Positions 50,992 through 60,349 of a stretch of DNA of 64,000 bases are shown here, piece after piece. Both the position numbers and the translations under genes were made by a program. The notes below the pieces were generated by a model, which saw nothing but the letters and a program-made list of their open reading frames with translations, was not told the origin of the DNA and did not search any database. Each line of letters starts with the position of its first letter. Position 1 is the stretch's first letter. The stretch comes from an uncultured Tateyamaria sp. Its GTDB lineage: Bacteria > Pseudomonadota > Alphaproteobacteria > Rhodobacterales > Rhodobacteraceae. The stretch is from positions 62,001 through 126,000 of the forward strand of contig NZ_CANLAG010000005.1 of assembly GCF_947488715.1 (NCBI RefSeq), in the 5' to 3' direction.

Positions 50992-53082
50992 ATGAGCGAC
51001 AAGATTGCCTATTCGAGACAAGGCGATATCGCCGTTCTGACAGTCCAGAACCCGCCGGTGAATGCGTTGGGCCAAGCCGTGCGGCAGGGCCTGTGGGACG
51101 GCATGGACCGGGCCGAAGCGGATGACGGCGTACGCGCCGTACTGATCGTGGGCGACGGGCGCGCGTTTTTTGCCGGGGCCGATATCACCGAATTTGGCAA
51201 GCCGCCGCTTGAGCCGCATCTGCCCGACCTGATCAACCGGATCGAAGCCTCGCCATTGTTGGTGGTGGCGTCGATGCACGGGGTGTCCCTGGGCGGCGGT
51301 CTTGAGGTGGCACTGGGCTGTCACTACCGGATCGCCGTGCCGTCCGCCAAAGTGGGCCTGCCCGAGGTGCATCTGGGCCTGTTGCCGGGTGCTGGCGGCA
51401 CACAGCGCCTGCCGCGTCTGACGGGGGTTGAGGCGGCGTTGGACGTCATGACCACGGGTCGGCACATCGGTGCGGCCAAGGCCCATGCGCTGGGCATCAT
51501 CGACGTCGTCGAGGACGGCAATCAGATGGAAAACGGTCTGGCCTATACGCAGCGCCTGCTGGATCAGGGCGCGGTGCGCCGCCCCGTGTCCGAGATGGAC
51601 CCGCCCGCGGCCATCGACTGGGACGCCGCGTTCGAGGCCATTTTGGCCAAAGGGCGCGGCCAGATTTCGCCCGCATGGTGCGTGCGTGCGGTGCAGGCCA
51701 GCGTTGAAAAGCCGTTTGACGAAGGGCTCAAGACCGAGCGCCAGATTTTCTACGACCTCATGCAGACCGATCAGCGCAAGGGTATGATCCACGCCTTTTT
51801 CTCGGAACGCGCTGTGTCGAACCTACCGGAGTTGAAAGGTGTTGAGCCAAGCGAGGTCCAGCACATCGCCGTGATCGGCGGTGGCACCATGGGCGCAGGC
51901 ATTGCCACGGCGGCGCTGCTGTCGGGCCTGCGTGTGCACCTGCTCGAGATGTCGGCGCAGGCGGGTCAAGCCGCCCGTGGCCGGATTGAGGGCAACCTCG
52001 CCGGTGCCTTGAAACGCGGCAAGATCAACGCCGAGCAACATGATGCCATCCTTGGTCAGGCGCTCCAGATCGTGACCAGCTATGACGCTTTGGCGGACGT
52101 CGATCTGGTGATCGAAGCCGTGTTCGAGGACATGGAGGTCAAGAAACAGGTCTTTGCGGAACTGGACCGGGTGTGCAAACCCGGCGCGATCCTCGCGTCC
52201 AACACCTCTTACCTTGATGTCGACGCCATTGCGGCGACCACCTCGCGGCCCACGGACGTGTTGGGCCTGCACTTCTTTTCGCCAGCACATGTGATGAAAC
52301 TGCTTGAGATCGTCGTGGGCGACAAGACCGCGCCGGAGGTCACCGCGACGGGCTTTGCGCTGGGCAAAATGCTCGGGAAAATCAGCGTGCGCGCGGGTGT
52401 GTGTGACGGGTTTATCGGGAACCGGATCCTCGCCACCTATCGCACTGCTGCCGACCAGATGATCCTTGACGGGGCCTCGCCCTACGAGATTGACGCGGCA
52501 CTCGAGGACTTTGGTTTTGCGATGGGTCCTTTCGCCGTCGCGGACCTGGCCGGGCTCGACATCGGCTGGGCCGTGCGCAAACGCAAGCGTGCCGAGGGGC
52601 ATGCGCCGAAACGCGACACGACCTATGCCGACACCCTCTGCGAACAGGGCCATTTCGGTCAGAAGACGGGCAAAGGCTACTACGACTACGCCGCAGGCAA
52701 CAAAGCCCGCGTGCCTAATCCAGACGTATTGCCCATGATCGAAGCCGACCGCGCGCGGCTGGGCATCACACCTCGCGACTTCACCCACGAGGAAATCACC
52801 CGCCGCTACATGGCCGCCATGGTCAACGAATCCGCCAAAGTTGTCGGCGAGGGCATCGCCCGCCGCCCGCTCGACGTCGATATGACGCTGCTCTTCGGCT
52901 ACGGCTTTCCGCGATACCGGGGTGGCCCGCTGAAATGGGCGGACATTGTGGGGCTCGAAGACCTCCTCAAAGACATCACCTCCTATGCCGCCGAAGACCC
53001 GGAGTTCTGGGCGCCCGCCCCCCTGTTGGAACAACTGGTGGCCGAAAACAAAACCTTCGATGACCTGAACAAAAAGGGCTGA
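50992..53082 (+). CDS. bifunctional enoyl-CoA hydratase / 3-hydroxyacyl-CoA dehydrogenase
   Basis: A 696-residue multifunctional beta-oxidation enzyme. The N-terminal crotonase domain (about 1-190) has AFFAGADITEFG and HGVSLGGGLEVALGCHYRIA oxyanion-hole motifs. The NAD-binding dehydrogenase begins near residue 294 (VIGGGTMGAGIA) and has the LHFFSPAHVMKLLEIV motif and a GVCDGFIGNRI segment. Two C-terminal dehydrogenase domains follow. The start has a GGAGGG ribosome-binding site. It is the first gene of the plus-strand acyl-CoA operon. Confidence 0.95.
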   Translation: MSDKIAYSRQGDIAVLTVQNPPVNALGQAVRQGLWDGMDRAEADDGVRAVLIVGDGRAFFAGADITEFGKPPLEPHLPDLINRIEASPLLVVASMHGVSLGGGLEVALGCHYRIAVPSAKVGLPEVHLGLLPGAGGTQRLPRLTGVEAALDVMTTGRHIGAAKAHALGIIDVVEDGNQMENGLAYTQRLLDQGAVRRPVSEMDPPAAIDWDAAFEAILAKGRGQISPAWCVRAVQASVEKPFDEGLKTERQIFYDLMQTDQRKGMIHAFFSERAVSNLPELKGVEPSEVQHIAVIGGGTMGAGIATAALLSGLRVHLLEMSAQAGQAARGRIEGNLAGALKRGKINAEQHDAILGQALQIVTSYDALADVDLVIEAVFEDMEVKKQVFAELDRVCKPGAILASNTSYLDVDAIAATTSRPTDVLGLHFFSPAHVMKLLEIVVGDKTAPEVTATGFALGKMLGKISVRAGVCDGFIGNRILATYRTAADQMILDGASPYEIDAALEDFGFAMGPFAVADLAGLDIGWAVRKRKRAEGHAPKRDTTYADTLCEQGHFGQKTGKGYYDYAAGNKARVPNPDVLPMIEADRARLGITPRDFTHEEITRRYMAAMVNESAKVVGEGIARRPLDVDMTLLFGYGFPRYRGGPLKWADIVGLEDLLKDITSYAAEDPEFWAPAPLLEQLVAENKTFDDLNKKG

Positions 53083-53085
53083 GAT

Positions 53086-54285
53086 ATGGACCTGAGCTAC
53101 TCCCCCGACGAACTGGCCTTTCAGGCCGAAGTGCGCGCGTTTCTGGCTGGCGAACTGCCGCAGGATATCGCAGAAAAGGTCCGACTGGATACGGACCTGA
53201 CCAAAGACGACATGGAACGCTGGCACGCGATCCTGAACAATCGCGGGTGGCTGGCGCAAAACTGGCCCAAGGCTTTTTGCGGTGCCGAATGGTCCGCCGT
53301 CCAGCGCCACATCTACGACACCGAAGCCGCCGACGCCAACGCCCCCCGCATCGTGCCCTTTGGCCTCTCGATGCTCGGCCCTGTCCTGCAAAAATTCGGC
53401 TCGAAAGAACAGCAGGACCACTGGTTGCCCCGCATCCTCGACGGCACCGACTGGTGGTGCCAGGGCTATTCCGAACCGGGCGCAGGCTCCGACCTTGCGT
53501 CGCTGAAAACCAAAGCGGTCCGCGATGGCGACCACTACATCGTCAACGGCCAGAAGACATGGACCACGCTTGGGCAATTCGCCAACATGATCTTCTGCCT
53601 TGTCCGTACGGACCCGGATGTCAAACAGCAGGAAGGGATCAGTTTCCTGCTCATCGACATGGACACGCCGGGCGTCGAAGTGCGGCCCATCATCCTGCTC
53701 GACGGCTGCCACGAGGTGAACGAGGTCTGGTTCACGGACGTGCGGGTGCCCGTCGAAAACCTCGTGGGCGAGGAAAACAAGGGCTGGACCTATGCCAAAT
53801 ACCTGCTCACTCACGAACGCACGGGGCTGGGCGGCGTGGGCTTCTCCCAGGCGGGTCTCAAGACCGTCAAACGCATCGCTCGCGCCGCCAATCACAACGG
53901 CAAGCCGCTCATCGAAAACCCCCATTTCGCCGCGCGCGTCGCACAGGTTGAGATCGATCTGCGCGCCATGGCCACAACAAACCTGCGCATCATCTCGCAG
54001 GCCGCCGCAGGCGAAGCACCGGGGCTGGAAGCCTCCATGCTCAAGGTCAAAGGGTCGATCATCCGTCAGGAAATCAACGATTTGGCCCGCCGCGCGGTTG
54101 GCCCCTATGCGATGCCCTTTGCGTCCGAGGCAGTAGAAGGGGCCAACGACCGCATCCCCGACCCGCTGGACGCAGGACCGGTTGCAGGCCAGTACTTCAA
54201 CAACCGCAAGCTTTCGATCTTCGGCGGGTCCAACGAAATCCAGCGCGGCATCATCGCCAAAGTGACCATGAGCGGAGGTGCATAA
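53086..54285 (+). CDS. acyl-CoA dehydrogenase (first)
   Basis: A 399-residue flavoenzyme of the acyl-CoA dehydrogenase family. N-terminal helical domain, then the FAD/substrate region (WWCQGYSEPGAGSDLASLKTKAV, the G-x-x-E-P-x-A-G-S-D motif), and a C-terminal domain with NNRKLSIFGGSNEIQRGIIAK. It lies 3 bp after the bifunctional enzyme. The pairing of two dissimilar dehydrogenases is common in steroid- and branched-acid-degradation operons, where they form heteromers. Confidence 0.93.
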   Translation: MDLSYSPDELAFQAEVRAFLAGELPQDIAEKVRLDTDLTKDDMERWHAILNNRGWLAQNWPKAFCGAEWSAVQRHIYDTEAADANAPRIVPFGLSMLGPVLQKFGSKEQQDHWLPRILDGTDWWCQGYSEPGAGSDLASLKTKAVRDGDHYIVNGQKTWTTLGQFANMIFCLVRTDPDVKQQEGISFLLIDMDTPGVEVRPIILLDGCHEVNEVWFTDVRVPVENLVGEENKGWTYAKYLLTHERTGLGGVGFSQAGLKTVKRIARAANHNGKPLIENPHFAARVAQVEIDLRAMATTNLRIISQAAAGEAPGLEASMLKVKGSIIRQEINDLARRAVGPYAMPFASEAVEGANDRIPDPLDAGPVAGQYFNNRKLSIFGGSNEIQRGIIAKVTMSGGA

Positions 54286-55355
54286 TGGACTTCAACCTGA
54301 CCGAAGAACGGCAGATGCTGCAAGACACGCTGCGCCGCTACCTGCGCGAACAATACGGTACCGCACGGCGCAATGAGATCCTCGCCTCTGACACCGGCTT
54401 CTCCGCCGACATCTGGACTGAACTCGCAGACCTCGGCATCCTCGGCGCGCTGTTCGCCGAGGACCATGGCGGCTTTGGCGGCGCAGGCTTTGACATCGCC
54501 GTGGTGTTCGAGGAACTGGGCCGCGCGGGCGTGGTGGAACCGGTGCTGGACTCTGCGCTGATGGGCGGTCGCCTCCTCGCGGCAGCGGGCAAAACGGACC
54601 TTGTCGAACTGGTCATTGGTGGCTCCTTGCACCTCGCTGTGGCCCACGGCGAACCTGACAGCCGCTATGACCTCGACCACGTAAACACCACCGTCTCCGA
54701 CAACAAACTCACAGGCCGCAAGGCCGTCGTGATGAACGCCGAAGCCGCCGATCACCTGATTGTCTCGGCCAAGAACGGCGGCAGCATCGCGCTCTACCTC
54801 GTGGATAAGGGCGCGCAGGGTCTCGACATCCAGGGCTACCCACTCCTTGCAGGAGGACGCGCCGCCGAAGTCACGCTCGACAACACACCCGGCGCACCGT
54901 TGGGCCTCACGCTCGCAGACTACGAGGCCGCCAACCGCCTCGCCCTCATCGCCCAATGCGCAGAGGCTCTCGGTGCTATGGAAACCGCCACCGCGCTCAC
55001 CAAAGACTACCTGATGACACGCAAGCAATTCGGACGGCCCATTGGTACCTTCCAAGCGCTCGCCCACCGCATGTCTGACCTGCTGATCGAGCTGGAACAG
55101 GCGCGGTCTGCCGTCATCAATGCCGCAGGCTATGCCGACGGTAAGGATGCCGACCTGCACCTCTCCGCCTCCAAAAACCTGATCGGACGCATCGGTCGCC
55201 TCGTGGCCGAAGAAGCGATCCAGATGCACGGCGGCATTGCCATGACGCAGGAATACGAACTGGCCCACATCGCCAAGCGCATCGTCATGGCCGACCACCG
55301 TTTCGGCGACACGGACTATCATCTGGAGCGGTTCATTGCCCTCTCTGCCGCCTGA
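54285..55355 (+). CDS. acyl-CoA dehydrogenase (second, smaller)
   Basis: A 356-residue acyl-CoA dehydrogenase-family protein. It has the N-terminal helical part (LTEERQMLQDTLRRYLREQY), the conserved LGILGALFAEDHGGFG segment, and the C-terminal AEEAIQMHGGIAMTQEYELAHIAKR block. The middle FAD-binding G-x-x-E-P motif is degenerate, which points to a partner subunit for the first dehydrogenase (inference). Its start shares one base with the previous stop (TAATG). Confidence 0.9.
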   Translation: MDFNLTEERQMLQDTLRRYLREQYGTARRNEILASDTGFSADIWTELADLGILGALFAEDHGGFGGAGFDIAVVFEELGRAGVVEPVLDSALMGGRLLAAAGKTDLVELVIGGSLHLAVAHGEPDSRYDLDHVNTTVSDNKLTGRKAVVMNAEAADHLIVSAKNGGSIALYLVDKGAQGLDIQGYPLLAGGRAAEVTLDNTPGAPLGLTLADYEAANRLALIAQCAEALGAMETATALTKDYLMTRKQFGRPIGTFQALAHRMSDLLIELEQARSAVINAAGYADGKDADLHLSASKNLIGRIGRLVAEEAIQMHGGIAMTQEYELAHIAKRIVMADHRFGDTDYHLERFIALSAA

Positions 55356-55767
55356 CGGCGATCCAAACGGGCCGGGCATCATCCGCGACGAAACCGGCGC
55401 GCAAACACTGCTGGGGTACGTCGTAGACATCCGTGAGGCGGGTGGCGTGTCGCGCTGTTGGCTCGACATCGGTGTGCAGCACGGCAACCGTCACGGCGGG
55501 CTGCACGGTGGCATCATGTCCGCCATGCTCGACAATGCCATGGGCTTTGCCGCCGCGCGCACAGGCAATGACGACGGCAGCACTAAGGTCGCGACCCTGA
55601 CCATGACCACCAATTACCTCGCCCCCGCCCGCGACGGCGTGGTGGTCGCGACGGGCGAAGTATCTGGCGGTGGGCGCAGCACGATCTTTACCGAAGGGCG
55701 GCTCGAGGACGAAAACGGCACTGTCCTCGCCACTGCGACAGGCGTTTACAAACGGGTGCGCACATGA
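55336..55767 (+). CDS. PaaI-family hotdog thioesterase
   Basis: A 143-residue hotdog-fold thioesterase that should hydrolyse acyl-CoA intermediates. The catalytic-type motif is HGNRHGGLHGGIMSAMLDNAMGFAA (about residues 50-75), followed by TLTMTTNYLAPARDG. It uses a TTG start at 55336, overlapping the dehydrogenase end by 20 bp; no better ATG gives a complete domain. It would release CoA in this degradation operon. Confidence 0.84.
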   Translation: MPSLPPDGDPNGPGIIRDETGAQTLLGYVVDIREAGGVSRCWLDIGVQHGNRHGGLHGGIMSAMLDNAMGFAAARTGNDDGSTKVATLTMTTNYLAPARDGVVVATGEVSGGGRSTIFTEGRLEDENGTVLATATGVYKRVRT

Positions 55768-56534
55768 CCGCGCGCATAGAGGACGCGGGCGATCGGTTGA
55801 TCATCTGGAACGGCAATGCGGCGCGACGGGGTGCGCTTGGTCCGGAACTCTATGCGGCCATTCGGACAGCGATGGAACAAGCCGTGCACCCGCGCATTCG
55901 CGCAATCATCCTGACCTCGGACGGGGATTTCTTTTGTGCCGGCGGCGATCTGAATGTCCTGATTGAACGGCGGAGCCTGTCCGAAGCAGAACGGCGGGCC
56001 AAGGTGGATGACCTGCACGACTTGATCCGGGCCATGCGCGAGAGCCCCGTTCCGATTATAGGCGCGATCAAGGGCGGCGCGGCAGGTGCGGGCGCATCTC
56101 TGGCACTGGCTTGCGATCTGATTGTCGCCGAGGCGGGGGCAAAGTTCACAGCGGCCTATGTCAAAGCCGGGCTGGTGCCTGACGCGGGTCTGACCGCCTC
56201 CCTTGCCCGTCTGGTGCCACGGACCCTCGCGATGGAGATGTGTATCCTCGCGCGCCCCGTGACCAGTGAACGGTTGCTGGCCCTGGGTGCCATAACGGAC
56301 TGTGTCGCTGGGCCGGATGTGCTGACCCGTGCACATCAACTGGCGGACGAGGTCGCGCGCGGCCCCCGAGACGCGATTGGGGCCATACGGTCGCTTGTCG
56401 CGTCCGCCTATGATCAAACCGAAGCCGTGCAGCTTGATCTTGAACGGGATGCAATGGCGCGCGCGGCAGGTGGGGCAGAGTCAGCCGAAGGGATTGCTGC
56501 CTTTCTGGAAAAGCGCCCCGCGAGGTTCGACTGA
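55764..56534 (+). CDS. enoyl-CoA hydratase/isomerase family protein
   Basis: A 256-residue crotonase-fold protein. The oxyanion-hole segments are FFCAGGDLNVLIERRS and GAIKGGAAGAGASLALACDLIVAEAG; the second catalytic Glu position is not obvious, so the exact reaction (hydration, isomerisation or hydrolysis) is open. It overlaps the thioesterase gene by 4 bp and the ligase gene by 1 bp. Confidence 0.88.
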   Translation: MTARIEDAGDRLIIWNGNAARRGALGPELYAAIRTAMEQAVHPRIRAIILTSDGDFFCAGGDLNVLIERRSLSEAERRAKVDDLHDLIRAMRESPVPIIGAIKGGAAGAGASLALACDLIVAEAGAKFTAAYVKAGLVPDAGLTASLARLVPRTLAMEMCILARPVTSERLLALGAITDCVAGPDVLTRAHQLADEVARGPRDAIGAIRSLVASAYDQTEAVQLDLERDAMARAAGGAESAEGIAAFLEKRPARFD

Positions 56535-58009
56535 TGGAAAGCGTGGCCGGACTATTGTCGCACCAAGTGGCCACGCAACCGGGCGCGCTTGCCCTTGAAG
56601 ACACCACCGGCGCGCGGTGGACTTACGCGGACCTCGACCGCACGGCAGATGCGCTTGCCGCGACCCTCGGTCAGCGCGGGGTGATTGCAGGAGACCGCGT
56701 GTTGGTCGTGTCCGAGAACTGTGCCGCGGCAGTTGCGGCGCTCTTTGCCGTATGGCGTCTGGATGCCGTGGCTGTGCCGGTCAACGCGCGCCAGACAGCG
56801 CGTGAATTGAACCGTGTCATCGCCCATGCCGAACCCAGTGCGATCCTGTTGACGACAGAGGTGTCACCGGATGCGCAAACCCATGCCGAAACCCTGCATG
56901 CACGGCCGATTTCGGGCGCGTGGGGCATGCTGGCGCTGGTTTGTCCCCGCGGGGACAGTGCGCGGGCCCAAGAGGATGTGGCGGTTTTGCTCTATACGAC
57001 GGGCACCACCGGTGATCCCAAGGGGGTGATGCTGACCCATGCGAATGTGCGGTTCGGTGGGGCGACCTCGGCCAACCTGCGCGCGATGACGCCCGCCGAC
57101 GTGATCTATGGCGTGCTGCCTACCACACATGTGTTTGGCCTGTGCTCGGTTGTTGTGGCGGCGATCCATGCGGGTGCGCCGGTGCGCCTTGTGCCGCGCT
57201 TTGACGTGGCGTCTGTGTTTGGCGCATTGCGCGGCGGGATCACGCTGTTTTCGGCGGTGCCGCAGATGCATGCGCTGCTGATGGCCCATGCGAAATCACT
57301 GGGCTTGGCCGCGCTTGGATCCGAGACGCTGCGCTATGTGTCATCCGGTGCTGCACCCCTTGACCCCACGTGGAAACGCGAGGCCGAGGCGTTTTACGGC
57401 GTCGCCCTGCAAAACGGGTACGGCATGACCGAAAGCACCGCTGGCACGGCCGCCACGCGCAACGCGATTGGCGACCCGGATACCTCTGTTGGACCGGTCT
57501 TGCCCGGTATTGAAATCGCGATCGATGCTGAGGTGGCGGGTGGCGAAGTGCTGACGCGCGGTCCGCATGTGATGAAAGGGTATTTCCGCAATCCTGACGA
57601 AACCGCCAAGGTGCTGAACGCGGATGGATGGCTGCGCACCGGCGATCTGGGGCGCATTGATGCCCAAGGTCATTTGCACATTCTAGGCCGTGCGAAAGAG
57701 CTGATCATACATGGGGGGTTCAACGTCTTTCCGCCCGAGGTCGAAGCGGCGCTGAACGATCATCCGGACGTCGTGCAGGCCGCCGTGGTGGGTCGGAGCA
57801 AGGGAGGTGACGAAGAGGTTTTGGCATTTGTCCAGGTTCCAAACGGAAGCGTTTTGAAGCCCGAAGAACTGCGCCTGTTCGTCAAAGACCGGTTGGCCGG
57901 ATACAAGCAACCCTCACACTATGTGCTGGCCAATGCCTTGCCTGCAGCGCCCACCGGCAAGATCCTGAAACACAAACTGATCGAAACCTTTGCCGGGCAG
58001 TTGCCCTGA
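56534..58009 (+). CDS. acyl-CoA ligase (class I adenylate-forming)
   Basis: A 491-residue AMP-binding ligase that activates a carboxylic acid to its CoA thioester. The P-loop motif LLYTTGTTGDPKGVM is at about 152-166, the adenine-binding NGYGMTES near 295, RTGDLGRIDAQG near 370 and the C-terminal catalytic Lys in PTGKILKHKL is Lys476. It is shorter than FadD and the last gene of the operon, so it probably feeds the substrate to the enzymes encoded upstream. Confidence 0.93.
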   Translation: MESVAGLLSHQVATQPGALALEDTTGARWTYADLDRTADALAATLGQRGVIAGDRVLVVSENCAAAVAALFAVWRLDAVAVPVNARQTARELNRVIAHAEPSAILLTTEVSPDAQTHAETLHARPISGAWGMLALVCPRGDSARAQEDVAVLLYTTGTTGDPKGVMLTHANVRFGGATSANLRAMTPADVIYGVLPTTHVFGLCSVVVAAIHAGAPVRLVPRFDVASVFGALRGGITLFSAVPQMHALLMAHAKSLGLAALGSETLRYVSSGAAPLDPTWKREAEAFYGVALQNGYGMTESTAGTAATRNAIGDPDTSVGPVLPGIEIAIDAEVAGGEVLTRGPHVMKGYFRNPDETAKVLNADGWLRTGDLGRIDAQGHLHILGRAKELIIHGGFNVFPPEVEAALNDHPDVVQAAVVGRSKGGDEEVLAFVQVPNGSVLKPEELRLFVKDRLAGYKQPSHYVLANALPAAPTGKILKHKLIETFAGQLP

Positions 58010-58019
58010 GGCGGGCGGG

Positions 58020-58709
58020 TTAGGTCCAGACACCTTCGGCGGCTGCGCGAATCGCGCGGATGTTTTGACCGTAGGGCGTGGGGTCACTGACCGACCCGCC
58101 ACGGAAAACGGCCGATCCGGCCACAAGAACGTCCGCACCGGCGCGCGCCACAATCGGCGCAGTGACCGGGTCGACGCCGCCGTCGATTTCGATGTGCACA
58201 GGCCGATCCCCGATCATCTCGCGCAGGGCTGTGATCTTGGCCGTCATGTCGATGAACTTCTGCCCGCCAAAGCCCGGGTTCACGGTCATCACGCAAATCA
58301 GGTCGACCATGTCCATGAGGTCCGCCACCGCCGTTGCGGGTGTGCCGGGGTTGAGGGCAACGCCCGCTTTCATGCCTGCGCCACGGATGGCTTGCAGCGT
58401 CCTGTGAATGTGCGGTCCTGCCTCGACATGTGCTGTCAGCACGTCCGCGCCCGCATCGGCAAAAGCCTGAATATAAGGGTCAACCGGCGCAATCATCAGG
58501 TGAACGTCCATGACACCCTTGATGTGCGGGCGGATCGCGGCACAGGTCGCGGGGCCAAAAGTGATGTTCGGCACGAAGTGTCCGTCCATGACATCGACAT
58601 GGATCCAATCTGCGCCCTGCGCCTCGACGGCGGCGCATTCGGCCCCGAAATTGGCAAAGTCGGCGGCCAGGATGGATGGCGCAATCTTGATGGAACGGTC
58701 GAAGGTCAT
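58020..58709 (-). CDS. rpe: ribulose-phosphate 3-epimerase
   Basis: A 229-residue TIM-barrel enzyme that interconverts ribulose 5-phosphate and xylulose 5-phosphate. Motifs are KIAPSILAADFANF, HVDVMDGHFVPNITFG, MTVNPGFGGQKF, and EIDGGVDPVTAPIVARAGADVLVAGSAVF. It is convergent with the ligase gene and divergent from xylB. Its product links the xylose route to the pentose-phosphate pathway, so the position beside xylBA is functional rather than accidental. Confidence 0.96.
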   Translation of the reverse strand: MTFDRSIKIAPSILAADFANFGAECAAVEAQGADWIHVDVMDGHFVPNITFGPATCAAIRPHIKGVMDVHLMIAPVDPYIQAFADAGADVLTAHVEAGPHIHRTLQAIRGAGMKAGVALNPGTPATAVADLMDMVDLICVMTVNPGFGGQKFIDMTAKITALREMIGDRPVHIEIDGGVDPVTAPIVARAGADVLVAGSAVFRGGSVSDPTPYGQNIRAIRAAAEGVWT

Positions 58710-58844
58710 GCAGGTCTCCGGGTTGCGATGGCCGCGCTATATCCGGTCAGGGCCACGGTGGAAAGGGCACGCGATGTCTGTCGGCCGTGCGTGATAGTGG
58801 TTTGGCGGTTTGCGCGATGGGGAACTGCAGGCGGCCACTTGGGA

Positions 58845-58869
58845 ATTTAATTTGACAAAGAAATTAAAT
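58845..58869 (+). promoter_or_regulatory. XylR-type operator (inverted repeat) before xylB
   Basis: A perfect 9-bp inverted repeat ATTTAATTT-GACAAAG-AAATTAAAT, with the TTGACA hexamer at 58852-58857 in its spacer, lies 32 bp before the xylB start. This is the shape of operators bound by ROK-family xylose repressors in alphaproteobacteria. The regulator gene is not in the window. A repressor bound here would block the -35 element. Confidence 0.75.
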
Positions 58870-58900
58870 GCGGCGACTGTGAGCAAGAGGGAGGACGACA

Positions 58901-60349
58901 ATGTATCTGGGGCTTGATGTAGGCACGTCCGGTGTCAAAGCGCTATTGGTGGATGCCGACGGCCGTACGGTCGGCAGTGCGGATGCCACATATGACGTGA
59001 CGAACCCCGCGCCCGGCTGGAGCGAGCAGGACCCTGCCGACTGGACGGGTGGGGTTGCGCAGGCGCTGGCGCAGTTGCGATCAGCGCATGGCAGCGCCTT
59101 TGCCGCGATCAAGGGATTGTCGTTGTCCGGTCATATGCACGGCGCTGTTCTGGTGGACGCAGAGGGCGCGGTTCTGCGCCCCTGCATCCTGTGGAATGAC
59201 ACGCGCAGTCACGCCGAGGCGGCAGAAATGGACGCTGCGGAAGCCGCTCGTGATCTGAGTGGCAATATCGTCTTTCCCGGATTCACGGCGCCAAAACTGG
59301 CCTGGGTGGCCCGGCATGAACCAGAGGTGTTTGCCAAAGTCGCACGCGTCATGCTGCCCAAGGATTATGTTGTCTGGTGGCTCACCGGGCGATACGCGAC
59401 CGAGATGTCAGACGCCGCTGGTACCGCCTGGCTCGACGTGGGCAAGCGGGATTGGTCGGATACGCTGTTGTCCCTTGGCGGTATGACGCGGGCGCAAATG
59501 CCCGATCTGCTGGAAGGGACCGATGTAGTTGGCCCGGTCCAGAGCGCGCGCGCTGATCTGGGGCTGCCGCAAGATGCGCAAGTCGTGGCGGGGGGTGCAG
59601 ACAATGCGGTTGCCGCCTGTGGGGTTGGCGCGTTGGGCGAGGGGGACGGGTTTGTGTCACTGGGCACATCCGGCGTCGTTCTGGCCGGGCGCGACCGCTA
59701 TGCGCCCATGGCGGCAAACGCTGTCCACACATTTTGCCACGCCGTGCCGGGGCGTTGGTATCAGATGGGCGTTGTGCTGGCCGCGACCGACAGCATGAAC
59801 TGGCTGGCCCGGATCACGGGGCAGAGCGCAGGGGCGCTGTCCGACGCCTTGGGCACCAAGGTGCAGGCACCGGGTGGGGCCAAGTTCTATCCCTACCTGT
59901 CCGGAGAGCGGACGCCGCACAACGATGCTCAGGTTAGGGGCGGTTTGACCGGTATTGATATTGCATCGACCCCGCAGGATCTGACCCGCGCCGTGATGAC
60001 GGGGGTGAGCTTTGCCCTGCGCGACAGCCTTGAGGCCCTGCGGGGGACCGGGGCGCAACTGGACAGCGCGCTGGCCATTGGCGGCGGCACGCGGTCGCCC
60101 TATTGGACCCAGCTTTTGGCGACTGTGCTGAACCTGCCGCTGGAACGCCCGGACGAGGGTGCCTTTGGTGCGGCACTGGGTGCTGCGCGGATTGCGATCT
60201 GTGGCGTGACCGGCGCCGCGCCCGCGCAGGTCATGTCCAAACCACCGATAACCGATGTCATCCAACCCGATGCCGCCCATGTGGCCGCCTACGATGACGC
60301 CTATGCCGCCTTTGCCGCGGCCTACCCAACCTTGAAAGCCATGCCATGA
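58901..60349 (+). CDS. xylB: xylulokinase XylB
   Basis: A 482-residue FGGY-family kinase that phosphorylates D-xylulose. It starts [21 protein letters not shown] (phosphate-binding DVGT) and has [25 protein letters not shown] and a C-terminal [24 protein letters not shown] segment. GAGGGAGG precedes the ATG. It overlaps xylA (ATGA), so xylBA are co-translated under the operator 32 bp upstream. Confidence 0.96.
   Translation: MYLGLDVGTSGVKALLVDADGRTVGSADATYDVTNPAPGWSEQDPADWTGGVAQALAQLRSAHGSAFAAIKGLSLSGHMHGAVLVDAEGAVLRPCILWNDTRSHAEAAEMDAAEAARDLSGNIVFPGFTAPKLAWVARHEPEVFAKVARVMLPKDYVVWWLTGRYATEMSDAAGTAWLDVGKRDWSDTLLSLGGMTRAQMPDLLEGTDVVGPVQSARADLGLPQDAQVVAGGADNAVAACGVGALGEGDGFVSLGTSGVVLAGRDRYAPMAANAVHTFCHAVPGRWYQMGVVLAATDSMNWLARITGQSAGALSDALGTKVQAPGGAKFYPYLSGERTPHNDAQVRGGLTGIDIASTPQDLTRAVMTGVSFALRDSLEALRGTGAQLDSALAIGGGTRSPYWTQLLATVLNLPLERPDEGAFGAALGAARIAICGVTGAAPAQVMSKPPITDVIQPDAAHVAAYDDAYAAFAAAYPTLKAMP

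Noticed and set aside
51823-53925. 700-codon open frame on the minus strand across the beta-oxidation genes.
   Set aside because: It lies antisense to two clearly recognised enzymes and has typical shadow composition.
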